A stretch of DNA of 64,000 nt. Source: Homarus americanus (lineage: Eukaryota; Arthropoda; Malacostraca; Decapoda; Nephropidae). This document shows positions 26,395 through 40,400 of the stretch, in pieces. The first letter of the stretch is position 1; each line of letters starts with the position of its first letter. A model generated the notes under the pieces. The model searched no databases and was not told the origin of the DNA. It saw only the letters and a program-made list of their open reading frames with translations. The stretch lies in the NCBI RefSeq assembly GCF_018991925.1, contig NW_024732415.1, positions 252,430-316,429 on the forward strand. The letters run 5' to 3'. Both the position numbers and the translations under genes were made by a program.

Positions 26395-29300
26395 CTACGA
26401 GAGAGGTGACAATTTAGGGTTCAGGGGCATGTGCCTTGGGAGAAAGGCCCTTGTTGTGTTGTACTCTTTGCTAAATTCTTTTTAGAAATTGTGCCTGTTT
26501 ATCACTTTACATTGCTAGTGCTGTACTAATCCTATCAGGTATCAGTATTTGAATCAATTCTAAGCTAGATGTAAAGTAAGGGTGCTAGCTGCTCAGACTA
26601 TAGCCCCAGAGGTTTAAATAGCCACCTCTCTTGTGCACACCAAACTGTGCCTTATTCCAGGATGGATACGTTAACACCAGAGTCTGGACTCTTGATACCA
26701 CTGGAGGAATGGGTCTGAGGGGGGTGAGCAGAATAGGAGGTGACCCCTTCCCCTTCCTCTCCAACTGGTGTGTGATTGTTGTATCCACTGCCTGGCATCA
26801 CTAGCACCTCCCTCATCCCTGGTGGGTGACTGCAATGTTAAACTTTATTTTAATATTTATGTCCCTCTTCAAGCTCTAAAACAACTTTTTCACCTCAAAA
26901 AATTTATAGTTCAATTAAGAAATTCTGTTCCTTTACAGTACAGTACAATACAGACATTTGAGGAAATAACTGAATTTAAATCAAAACATACAGTATATAG
27001 TCATTAAAATATTCCCTCAACATATTATTACATTAGTTCTCTTAACAAAATAAAATTTTAATAGTCAGAACACATCTATGAAAAAAAGAAAATCCCACAC
27101 TCAATCCCTGGTGAGTTAATGCGCCGTCTTAACTCCCCGCTGCTTCTTTACGTGGTTCAAACACTGCCTTCAGTCAGCTGATGCTGCACTTACCTTCTCT
27201 CGTGTGTTGCCATCAATATCCATACCTCCAAACTTTTGTTCGTTTCCAAATTCCACACTTACTCTTACAACTCCATACATCTATTGTACACATAATCAAA
27301 AAATTATCTTTTGGGACAGGTCCGATGAATTACAAAATGAACACTGAGACTCCACTGTCTTGTTAGGCTTGTCAAAATCCTTCATCCTCGAAAAGATATT
27401 TTTTTTATTGTATGTACACAACTGATGTATGAAATTTAAGAATACACTGTACATGGCAATTCTCTTATTAACTGTATTTAATTTTCTACAAATTACAAGA
27501 GAGTAAATGAGGAGAAATTGGATAATCAGGCAACTGTCTGAGTGAATGTGCTGGTGGAGACGAGTCTACTTGTTAGAGGAGTTAGTTATATGGTGACTAG
27601 GAAAATGACGACACCATGAAAGTTATTTGTTGACTTAATAATATTGTCAGTTCTAAAGAATAATGAAATTAGTGAAATAAGTTAGCATACTAGTAGTACA
27701 ACAAATTGCATTATTTTAGTATATTTTCATTAGTAATTGGAGGAAAACATTTTAACCGTGTTTCTCATTACTAAATTAAATCAAGAGACTTGTCTTTTTA
27801 CGGAACTTTGAACCTCCGTAAATCATCAGGAAATATCTGAATGTTAAAATAAGGCCCCAGATAACATGCAACCACTTCTCATAGACACAGTAAAGCATAA
27901 ATGTCCAGACAAAGGAACACTTAAACTGATAAACTTGATAATGTTGATGCCTGAGTGACAAATCCTTTACAAATCTTGCACTGTGGCTTGAATGTGGAAA
28001 AGCCCACCTGTTGCCTGGGCTCTCCACTGCCACTCCACGTCCCTTGTTCAACCTCACTTCACGCTTCTTTATAGTTCGTCGCTTGGCCTGGAATCAAGAG
28101 ATATGCAAAAATGCAGAAATTCAGAAATCAATATAACAGCAGTAACTTGGTGCAACATGTAAACAACATGACCAATTCTGCATATGACCTTTGAACTGTA
28201 ACATTGACCTTGCCCTCTCAAACAGATACTTGTGTTCTGCACTTCCTCTATATGTGATACAAAAAAATTTCATCTAAAAATCTTTATTGTTGCAAGAGTT
28301 GTGCTTCTGGCAAGGTTCTTCCATGTTGCTTGAGTGGGTTAGCCATGACTAGCCGATGGCATAATGTCCTGGTTGTCATTGCACAAATTTGAAGCAAGTT
28401 TTAAGGCTCGATGCCCTTCCTATCGCTATCCCACCTTTTCATAAAAGGAATATGATACGAAGGTCTTCCAAGCGCCTTCTTAGCTGGCAAGGTAGGTTCA
28501 CTTGTTAACAAAATATCATTCCAAAGGATAGGTTGAGCTACATACACTGTGAATGTGAGGAATATAAAACAGTCAACACCATAAACAACTGCCAGCTGAC
28601 CAAGGCAATTTCAATCATCAAAACATTTTAAATAACTCTTGCATCTAGAAATATATTAAAGTTGGGATTCACCTTACTATACTGTACATACCCGTATATA
28701 CTCGTGTATAGTTCGAGTTTTTAAGACCAAATTTTTAAGCAAAAAATTGGGGGTCGTCCTATACATGCGTAATAGTTTTGTTAGGTTGAACCTGTGCATG
28801 ATGGGAAGGGCGAGGAGCAACTTTTAGCTTCAGACATGAAAAATATTTACCATTTACTGCCAGTAAACAATGGAAACGTAAAATATGTACCAATTAGTAA
28901 TGAAAAGTTGTGCAGTTCCTTCAGCAAATGAAGCTCACCAACTTACAATAGGCTAAATTACCTTACAACGTGCTTTCAGTAGTCTATGTTGAAGTTCTTA
29001 GCACAGGCAAACTTATCATATCATATACGGTATCACAGTTCTCATTGATCTACAAAAAATAACGGTAATAAACACCTTTTCGAAATTTCACACTTAATAT
29101 AATACCCGGTAATCTACTTCAACCTCCTATTGTTTACAACGACGCATCACGCAACACCAGCTGTATCAGCTAGACGGTACACGTGTTTTTCGAATCGTTT
29201 TCAGTTAAAAAACTGTTACATCACATGTATATTTTACCTTAACTGTGCCCGAATGAATATATTCTCGAAAATAAATAGTAGTTTTGCTGAAACGTGATGT

Positions 29301-32300
29301 ACAGTATTTTAATGTAAAATAGGATAAAATACATGACGATAACAAAAGACTTTACTTAACCTTCCGATGTTCAAGAGAAGTTACTCGTTTTCTTAATAGT
29401 TTTTGGTTAAAATATTGTTATATTACAATGGTATTCTATTCATACTGTGCTTGATATGATGCATTCACGGAAATGTAATATTTCTGCTGAAATGACGTAG
29501 GTATTACAGTGGAAATTGAGATAAAATCGTGACGAAAACAATGACTTTCGCTTTCTTTCGTTCAAAAGATGTTACCGTAATCGCTTTTCGAATGGTTTTC
29601 AGTTAAAAAACTGTTGTATTACAATAATATTCTATCCTAATTGACTTGAATAAATACTACGATACCATATTTCTGAATATTTTCATTAAAATCCATCAAA
29701 ATCATTTTCCTTGTCATAGTCTGCAGCACCAAACAGCTTCTCCCAGTCCTCTCCTTGAACAGGGCTAGAGGGTACGTGTTTTTCGAATCGTTTTCAGTTA
29801 AAAAACTATTACATCACACGAATATTTTACCTAAACTGCGCCTGAATGAATATATTCTCGGAAATAGATAGTAGTTTTGCTGAAACTTGATGTATTTCAA
29901 TGTAAAATAGGATAAAATACATGACGAAAACAAAAGACTTTACCTAAGCTTCCGATGTTCTTGAGATGTTACTCGTTTTTTTACTAGTTTTCGGTTAAAA
30001 TTCTGTTATATTACAATGGTATTCTATTCATACTGTGCTTGATATAATACATTCACGGAAATGTAATATTTTTGCTGAAATTACGTACGTATTACAGTGG
30101 AAAGTGGGATAAAATCGTGACGAAAACAATGACTTTCGCTTTCTTTCGTTCAAAAGATGTTACCGTAATCGCTTTTCAAATGGTTTAGTTAAAAAACTGT
30201 TGTATTGCAATAATATTCCCTCCTAATTGACTTGAATAAATACTTGAATGGAAATATACAATATTTTTGTTGAAACTACCCGCGTTTCAGTGTAAAGTGT
30301 CGTAATAATAAATGATAAACAATTTGCTTTCGGCACTCGTGTTTCAGGCACGGTGAGCCTCAGTTTATAGGACGAAGAGCGTTTTTACTGAAGGTTTTAT
30401 TGTTCCATTACCCTCAAAAACGTGGGTCGAACTATAAATGAGGAATATCATAAATTAACTATTTCTTGGTCAAAAAATCAGGGTCAACCTATAAACGAAG
30501 GGGGGTTATAGACGAGTATATACGGTATATTGCAGGCATTATTTGGCATAGCTGTATCTATCCCCAAGTGCTAAATACAAGGGCAAGCACAACTTAGCTC
30601 TGTGTCCTGAAGTAGAGCTTTGAGAAGGGAGATCACTGCAATGAAGCTTGGTGTTGAAAATTCAATACAGTGGTCCCTCGGTTAACGAACACCTCGGTTA
30701 ACGAAATTTCAGTTAACGAATTAACTTTCATAAGAATCTTCAATTCGGTTAACGAAAAAAATTTGATTAACGAAATCCTTATGAAAATCACATTTTGTTT
30801 TGAGCATCAGCTGATAAGCTGAGGAGGTACTCAGCCAATTCAGTGACCTCTTCTACGTTTACATTCAAACTAATCACTATCTTATAAGAATTCCAGCAAT
30901 GCAAATTAAATTCACCCCACTTCTATTAAATTTTATAAGCAAAAAACAAAAACTCAATTTAAAAGAAAAAAAATAAACTAACAATTAAATACCTCACACC
31001 ACAGGTGCCAACTGTCAAACATGTCACTGTCACCCCTCCCTACCCCCTAGCCCCCACCTTCCTTTGAAACGTTTCGGTAAAAAGACTAGGTTTACAGGTT
31101 TAAAAATAAATAATACTTCAGACTAAAGTTAGGATAATATAATTTGCATTGCTGAAATCCTTGCAAGACAGGGAATATTTTGAATATAAACTTCATATAT
31201 TTTGCACAAAAGATAAAATTTTTGCTCTCCCTAATAAAATTCTTAAATTAGATCTAAAATTTATATGTCTAATGCAAATTTTAGCTTGTTTATATTCAAA
31301 TTAATCACTATCTTATAAGAATTCCAGCAATGTAAATTATATTCTGGCTTTACTTTGTACAGTATATACTTTTCTGTGAGCTGGAACCAATTACCGAATA
31401 TCCCATTGAAACAATGGTTTCGGTTGACAAAATTTTCGGTAAGCGAACGACCTTCTGGAACGAATTGTGTTCGTTAACCGAGGGACCACTGTATAGTCAA
31501 CCAGAGGCAAGAAGTGGTGTGTAAGTAAGCTGTTTGTATCATCAACACTTGATTATCTCTAAGCATAAAGTGTTTAACATCCTCCTCCCTGAGCCCTCTT
31601 TGTGGGCTATGGTATCAACAGAGGAGTTGCATTAATTACTTAAGTTGATGCCTGGTGCCAATGTCTAGGAATGTGCCCCACAGACTTGAAGGGTAAAATC
31701 CTGTTTTATTAGAGCAACATTTATTACTCTCAGGATGACAGTACTGTACTCACCAGAACTGTAGGTCGACCTCGAGTGGCACGTGACAGTCTGCTCGGTT
31801 CACCTCTGCCTTGCATATTTCCTCCCATATCCCTGCCATTACTGCTATATTGCTATTTGGTAAAACAGTTGAAGATATTAAGTTAACTTGAGGCAGGTTA
31901 ATAATAAACTACAGGTTGGACCTTGCTAATCCAGGAAGCTTGAGACCAGACCAGTTCCGGATTAGCAAAAATTCCAAACCACGAAGCCGAGGTTGAAAAA
32001 AAAAATCAAATAACGTATAAAATGTACAATTACTGTCTAATTTCTTCAGTATAGACACCCTTTCTAAAATAGTTAATATCACATGCTTACGTTTTGCCAC
32101 ATTACAACCGCTTCCACTGCTTGCTGGTCTCTTAGAAGGCATATTTAGGGGTAAATTATAAGTATTTAAAGGTAAAATAGTAGCAACAGCCACTAGAAGT
32201 GAGCTATGACACCATCCTGAACCAACGAAGCTGCCGAACTATCGGGTCCCAGATTAGTGGAGTCCAACCTGTATAATAGTATAGAGGAGTAAAGTTGTCC

Positions 32301-32977
32301 TTGGTCCTGTTTTTCCTTTAATACCATACAACCATTTCTCCATATAAATACAACCCAAACTATAAGAGGTTAAAAAACTATTACATACTTGTCCACAGTT
32401 AGGATAATCAAGGTCTACAGTGGAGTAATTTAAGGCACTACAGTATATACTGTATGTCATATGAACATTAGTATGAAACAGATACCATATACATAATTTA
32501 ATACTTTAACTACCTTACCGTCATAAAAAATATTCATCATCATTTTTCTTTACATGCATAAGCCCTGTCTCACTGAAAGTAACACTGACCCTTCCTCCTG
32601 TAGCAGACATAATCTGCAATGGAGTTCCACTGTCACAACAAGATCCTACTGTAAGTGTTTCATCTGATTTATTTACCACCTCACAAAATTCAGCATTGTG
32701 CATCAACTGAGTAGCGTGAGTGATCGTGTGGAAGGAGGGTGGTGGTGCTGGAAAGGGGGTGTTTAGTGTGAGTGGTTCTGTGTGGGGATTGGGTGGTCAT
32801 GTGGAGGGTAGAGTGGGTGGTCCTGGGAAGAGATGAGGACCATGGGCACATATTTGGAAATAAGGCTTTGTGATTTCAAAATATATGCTACTATACAGGG
32901 GTCTTGTAATGTAATCCTTTTTCCGATGTAAATATTGTGTTTATGTCTTGCATTATGTATTTTACCTGGTAACATTG

Positions 32978-33046
<69 letters not shown>

Positions 33047-34350
33047 TAATAATTTCCATTTATGCGTAGGCATTTTGACCAAGGACAGCAACCACAAATT
33101 CTACCTTATTCATTACCATCTACTCTACTCTATTATTACTTGTTTACATTTTACTCTTTATTGTTCTTGGCTTACCTTATCACATTTCCCCATACAGTCT
33201 TGTTCTCTGAGCTTTACTGGTACGTTCAATGTACACAGCTCTATGCCATACCATGAACAAAATAAATATGGTGAGTCAACAAACTATCTTCCCTGTTTTT
33301 GATGGATGTATCACGAAATAGTCGAGCCTTCGGATACGCTCTCTAGTGAAACGTTTGAACAGTTGGCAGGCCTGGAGAGAACTTATCCAGAGTCTCCAGG
33401 GTACCGCTATTGTCCATTTATCATGATTGTTTTGAACCACGATATGCTTCGTGTTCTGTATAGAGACTAAGCTTCTCGTTTCAGATGAATCATGCTACCA
33501 AGTCAGACACACCAACTGTTCATGTATAGTTGATGTAAACCTTTGGTTATGTTTTGCCAACTAAAAAAAGAATAAAAAAAAAGAAGACAAAACTGGGAAT
33601 ATAGTTTTGTCGCTCACTTTATATCTTTCTCAAGTGGACTACTGTACTGTACTTACCGGCGGTCTGAATCCTCGGGGGGGTCTGCTGTCATTGCCATTTG
33701 ATCCGTAATTTGGTCCCCAGGAGCCTACCACCACTCCAGCCACCTGCAATTGACCACCACGAGAAAACATCCTTCCCACGCCACCACCTGTAAGTAAATA
33801 AATAAGAGAAAGAGATGAGAGGTATCTTTTAGAATGACATTAAAGCCTGTGCATGCTCAAGTGTCTACCAACAACAAAGGTCTGAGAAGTGATCAACCAT
33901 CTACACATGTAGTAAACTGACAAGTTATGAAGACATTAAGTTCTAGTTTAAAGTCATGTTAAAGGTTTACCAAATATGTAATAAAGTTAAATTAATTAAC
34001 ATATTTCTTCCTCAAACAATTTTATTTATTTCCCTCAGCCATAAAAAAATACCTAAATAAATAACAGACTTTAAGTGTGTGTAAGTCCTTTTAGAAGTGT
34101 GTTAAGCCTTACCTGGGTGAGCGTTGGTCCTGTCTGGGGCCCCTCGACCTCTACCCCGGCCCGCATTGTGGGAAAGACCAGGATGGGGAGGAGGGGGTCT
34201 CACTTTGTGACACCCAACCGGAGGTATGAACAGGGATGGACGGGCATACTCTACCTTGATATTCTCCAGCACCGCCCGTCTACAGCTCTCAACTTTGACC
34301 ACCAGGTCCATATCTCCCTCACACACCTAGAGAGCATAATTTCCCAACAT

Positions 34351-34426
<76 letters not shown>

Positions 34427-37400
34427 TAACAATAACAATAGCTGATATTTTGGTTTTCAAAAGCGCCAGTTCTTCTACAGAATTCACTAGCGCTCGAAAC
34501 ACTACAAATTCAAAGATTTCAGATTAAAAATAAATATTATACTGTACTACAAAAAAAAAGATCACAAAAAGTGACAGTTCTATTTCTATCATTCATATAC
34601 CCATAAGTTTTAATACTTCCTAAAACCAGTAATTCTCTTGCTCTGTTCAGGATCATAAGCTTTCAAAAAAGGAATGCCCTAAGCTGTTTCTTAAAGGCCT
34701 CCACAGAAGTCACAACCCTTTTACCTGACACTTACCTCACGCAGAGTTCTTGCATAGTGGGCTCTGACCAGCTTCTCGTGGAAGAGCTTGCCATCAAAGA
34801 ACAACCACGGACAACACATGAGCCACGGGACAGGAGCACCACATGCATCGTTGGCAAAGAGTGCCGTTTCCACTCCCATCATGAAGAGTGCCGCAAGCTG
34901 ACAGCCACGTGCTGTCACCACATGAAGCTGTTAAAAGGGCGAGACACATGTAGTTTACTGAAATTAATCATAACTTTGATTCTTTTATCTGTATACATTT
35001 CTTAGTTCTACTGTTTGACAAATGAGGAGGCAGAACTTAAGTGTAAATTCTCATACTTTGTTTTCCAGCATGAAATTAACTTCTTTCATGACATACAGCA
35101 TAAAAATAGAGGACTGACCCTGAAATTTCACTTTATACCTGAATCAGGATTAAGCAACCCTCTATGGGCAGCAAATCTAACGGTTGTAACCCCAGGCCCC
35201 AGGCCCCGGACTTGTCACTGGGACCTAAAAACCGAATAAATTCAACAATTAGATTATCCTTCGCCAACACTTCAAGAGCTAAAGGATATGTACGAGGTAC
35301 AAAAATACCATAAAACTGGGTGAACACTTGATAGTTGTGCTTAGATCATAACCTAAGACACTGCAATCCATCAGTTACAAGTAATGAATCCTGACCATCT
35401 GGACCATATTCAGCTCACTTCACCACACCAATGAGAAAAGGGAGGTTTATGAAGTTGCTCAATCCTGACTTGCAGAATAGGATTTTGGCATCAATATTTT
35501 ATTTATAACCTAGGATAGGATCTCTCATCTCTGTACAGCATATATAACTCAGGGGAAGAGATACAATGGCTCCACATACTATGGTCACTTGTACCCTCAG
35601 AAGCAGTAGTCCTGGTAAACTGATCTAACATCTGATTAATAACAAATATTAAACCTTAAGTTCCTCTTTTGGTCATGCAATCCTGAGGTGCAAAACTAAT
35701 AAAGGCCTGAAGAAGTTGTTGCCGATATCTTTGTTACAAAATAACTAACCAAGCCGTCATCCTAATTTGTGCTACAAATAAGACAACCTTAAGGTCTTGT
35801 TTCCCTAAATGAAACCAGGTAAGGGAAGGTAAATTACAACCCCTTTACCATATAACTTCAAAGGGTCAGGTCCTATGCTCATTATTGAGGTAAAATATTC
35901 TTAAAGCTTCCATACAATTTATTTATAAATCCAAGGATAAGGACACCAAACCTCATTCTCTCCAACTCTACTGAAGAAGGAAGGCTGAGATGAAACAGAA
36001 TTAAGACAGAGTTAAACCAATTAAGGAAAACAAACCCTCAAAGGCCACCAAAAGTTACAGCCATGAACCGTTTAATCTTTGAAATCAACTGAAGCTCACA
36101 AGGAAGGGGATGGAGGAGATCTGCTCCTAAGGATCGCAGTTCATGAAAACTACATCCACCTCCGTGTCGAACTGGTACAATGGAAGGTGGTGATTATCCA
36201 ACATGACAAACAAATCCAGTTCTGGACTAAAACAAAAGGATAGAATCCAAGAGAAAAAGAATGGATCAAATTTTCCCTAAAAAGGTGATGTTCTATTCCT
36301 AACTCAGGCATTAAGTTTGACTTCCCAGTAACCTGCAATATAGTACAGTACAACTGAACTATGAAGCTAAGGTGAACAAGTTCCTGTACATTTCCTGAGA
36401 AAGAAGAAAAATAGTCCACCTATCCTCCAAATCTTGTTTCTCATACAGCTAAGAAACAACAACACAATATTAGCATCCTTCTGGTTACATGAAATCTTCC
36501 CACAAACAGGGACAATTGTTCCCAGTGTTCCAAGCTTTCACAGAAATAAAAACTCCATCTTAAATTGAATGCATCTGTTCAAACCATCAAATTGAAGACC
36601 AAGGAAGTTGAGGAGATAAATGCAACTCTTTCACCACTAGTGCAATGCACCTTTAACATCAAGGAAATTGGGCCATCAAAAACACAAATTGTCACATTGT
36701 CTGTGGGAAGTTAAAACCCAAGATAAGAAAGAGAACCGACTTTCTCCACTGGAACCTCAACTTACACAATCCCCATATTCCACTAGAGCCTATTCTAGGC
36801 TATGCCAGTGAATTCCTTTGAACCTGCTATTGTTCCAAGCCACAATTGTGGCTTAAGGTGGGCACAGGGGAGGCGTAAAGCCATCTGCCCAAATTTGCTA
36901 TTTTTTGCTCAAACAGAATATAATGAAGAAACTCTTTCAGGAGTAACTCTCTCCAAAAATATGGGGAAGGGGGGGGGGGGGGGGTTTGAGGATTTCGCAA
37001 AAAAAAGCCAAAGGGGGCATCATGTTAAAAAGTTTGGTAACCACTGATCTACACCAAGGTTGTTCCTCTGATTTTTCAAGCCACAGTTTCAGTTAATCAT
37101 ATTGGCTACACCCTGTCTGTTTCCTTAGAATCTTACTCCTGAGTTTGTCACCATGGGAGACACATGCACAACTTTATGAACACAAGTAGACAAAGTTATG
37201 TCACTTGCAACTTTCGGTGTTCTAGTCACAGTAAATATTTTCTTTTCTTTCATAACTTTGTTAAAGATGCATTTTGTGTCTTAGTGTAATTCTACTACCA
37301 TTAGTTCATGCTCATATCCCACACCAGTGTCTGATCCCAAGCTGTACTTTCTCAAAATAAATATTGAGTAGATATACCAGTTTACTGATAATTGTGCCAT

Positions 37401-40400
37401 AAAATTTAAATGAAAGGATCATATTACACAAAATTTGAAAGTAGAACAATATATAGTAGCTACAAGTGATCGCAGGCACCTTCATACCCAGGGAAAGTAT
37501 GAACGCTAGTGCTTGGCTAGCGTACAGCGAATGAGGGTGCGCCAAGTTCGTAGACTTGCATCGTTTTCCATCGTAAATAAAATGGTTAATTAGTGCCTTC
37601 CTAAAGAAACCATCGACATGGGACCAGGTTTGTTCCACTCTACGAATTTTTTGCGATTTTCCACCAAGTTTGATGAAAAACGATTGTGCCGTTTCGGCTG
37701 CCCAGAACAAACAGACCGACAGACACACGGCTAGTCCTATAGTATATTAGATATTACTGAATAATTGGTACCAAGTGTGGTGACAAGCCTTTGCATGAGA
37801 CTAAAGACTACAAATAGCATATCAATATTTTGGCACAAATCCTCAAATGCTCCACTAGGCCCACTGGTATCACTTAAAGCTATGGTCAACTTATTTATGA
37901 GAGACAGTACGGTATATTAACACTTCAAGATATCTTGTAAAAAAAGTTGGGAATCCACTTGTCAATGAGATCAATTAATACGCGCGTATATAAAACAATA
38001 TGTGAAGGGAAAAGTTCGGCAAGTCCCCCATCATTCACAGGAACCAAGAGGCTGTGATTCCAGAGAGTAATTATAGAAATGCCAATTACTGATTACCTAA
38101 TATAATGTGTTGTGATATACCCACATGTAGAGTCTGCTTACCACTATTCTTCAGTAATAACATATCCCATACACATATGTACAGTTCGTTAGATGTACGT
38201 AATTCAGGGAAGAGGGGCGAACATTGCTGTTATAATGTTTCATGTTAAGTTATTCAGGGTTTCGAATGCTATGAGTTGGGTTGATACAAACTGTTGTATG
38301 GCAGTGTTAAAGTCACAGCAGTCAGTCCAGCCTCAGCCCGCAGCCAGGCAGCAGCTTTTTGGGAGTCTCTCTGTTAATAAACCTTTTATGGAAGGTCCAG
38401 CATTTGTTTGTCTACCTGAAGTAATCCAAGTTATTACCCTGGCGACGAGGCTGCCCCTTCAACATGGCGACGATTGGGAAGATCAAAGAATTTAATCAAG
38501 ACACGGAGGTGTGGACGCAGTATGTGGAACGATTGGAGCATTTTTTTTTTGTGGCCAACGGTATCAAGGAGAAGATGAAGTCAACATTATTAGCCGTGAG
38601 TGGGGCAAGAACCTACGGTCGTTGTGCCTTCCGAAAAAACCCAGTGATAAATCCTATACACTCAATTCAAGACATTATTGTCGACTCACATGTGTCCGAA
38701 GCCGTCAGTGATTATGAAACGGTTCAAGTCTAACTCTCGGTTCATGCAGCCCAGCGAGGCTGTGTCGACTTTTATTACCGATCTCAGGAAGTTGGCAGAG
38801 CACTGAGAAATCGGTAATCAGCTCGCTGATATGTTATGGGATTGCTTGGTGTGCGGCATTGACGTCAGGAAGATACAATCAAGGTTGTTGGCGGATGGAA
38901 ATTTGCATTTCACGAAAGCAGAGGCGACGGCACTCGCGGTGGAGGCAGCAGCAAGGGACACACAGGACTTGCACCATGCAGGGGAGCAGCGCGGCCGCCA
39001 CGTAAACAAGGTTCAGGAGTGGTGGTGTGGCGAGAGCGACGTGTGTGGGCAGCGGAAGGTGCATCGTTCCGAGTCGAAGTGGTTCAGATGTGAGGGTCAG
39101 CATATGGCTCCAGACTGTCGTTTCCTCCAGGCTACCTGCTATGTGTGTAAAGAGGCGAGTCATTTAGCAAGAATGTGTCGAAGGAGGGCAAGCACAGAGG
39201 GTAGAACTCACAGAATTGAGGAGGGAGAGAGTGAGGAACACACAGAAAATATTGGCAAGGTGAAAGTGGAAGACTATGCCATGTACAAAGTAAAAACGAC
39301 CCGTGAAGCACCGGTAACAGTTCAGCTACGGCTAAATAAAGTTCTGGTGACTATGGAGATAGATACTGGTGCATCGGTATCCATTTTGAGTATGAAGGAT
39401 TATAATTATGTCCGGAATGGAAGGTTGAAACCTGACCTCCACAGGACTGGTGTGGTGCTGCGTACTTATACTATACGGGTCACGCCATTAAAGTACTTGG
39501 AAAAGTGGATATGGAAGAATATAAAACCGGGTTTCAGACTCTTCCATTGGTGGTTGTGGATGGAGACGGGGCGAATCTACTTGGACGTGACTGACTGCGT
39601 CACATTAAATTAGACAGGGGTGAAGTTTATAGTGTTGGTACCAGCTGATAATGTGATTCGTAAATTTGGCAGAAATTTCAGAAATGAGCTGGGGCTCATT
39701 CAGGGAATGAAGGCCGTTATTCACGTGGATAAGGATGCCCAGCCAAAGTTTTTCAAGCCTCGTCTGGTACCCTACGCCCCGAAGGAGAGGATCAAGGCTG
39801 AATTGGAGCGACTGGTAAGTGACGGAGTCATTGAGCCTGTTCAGTATTCCCAGTGGGCAGCTCCAATAGTTCCCAGAGTTGAAAGGCATAAATCCATAAG
39901 AATTTGTGGTGACTATAAAGTTACAGTCAACAAAGTATCAAAAGTAGATGGATATCCTATTCCCAAGCGGGAAGATTTATTGTCTAACCTGGCAGAGGGC
40001 AAGACATTCACGAAATTAGATCTCTCTTATACTTATTCCCAGCTAGCACTTGAGGATGATTCAAAGAAATACATCACCATAAACACTCACAAGGGCCACA
40101 AGGGCTTGTTCTAGTGCAACAGATTGCCATATGGTGTTTCATCAGCCCCAGGAATTTTTCAGTGATGGAGAATATATTGCAAGGCATTTCTCATGTTGTG
40201 TATTTAGATATTTTAATAACAGGAATGACCAAAGAGGTACACATGAATAATCTTGCAGAAGTTTTAAAACGAATGGAGAATGCTGGTGTAAGATTGAAAA
40301 GGAGTGAGTGAGTTTCTCAGGCATCGAAAGTAACTTATTTAGGACATAAAATAAATGCTGAAGGACTGCACCTCTCTGATGAGAAAGTTCAGGCTATTAT

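Noticed and set aside
32763..33097. Poly-Tyr and poly-Ile frames
   Set aside because: They are artefacts of the (TAA)n microsatellite.
37312..37728. 138-codon minus frame starting [15 protein letters not shown]
   Set aside because: It looks protein-like at first, but I recognise no family motif, its second half is AT-rich chance sequence and there are no splice sites.
38193..38495. 100-codon plus frame spanning 38193-38495
   Set aside because: It runs through the left LTR and primer-binding region of the Gypsy element and is not the gag frame.
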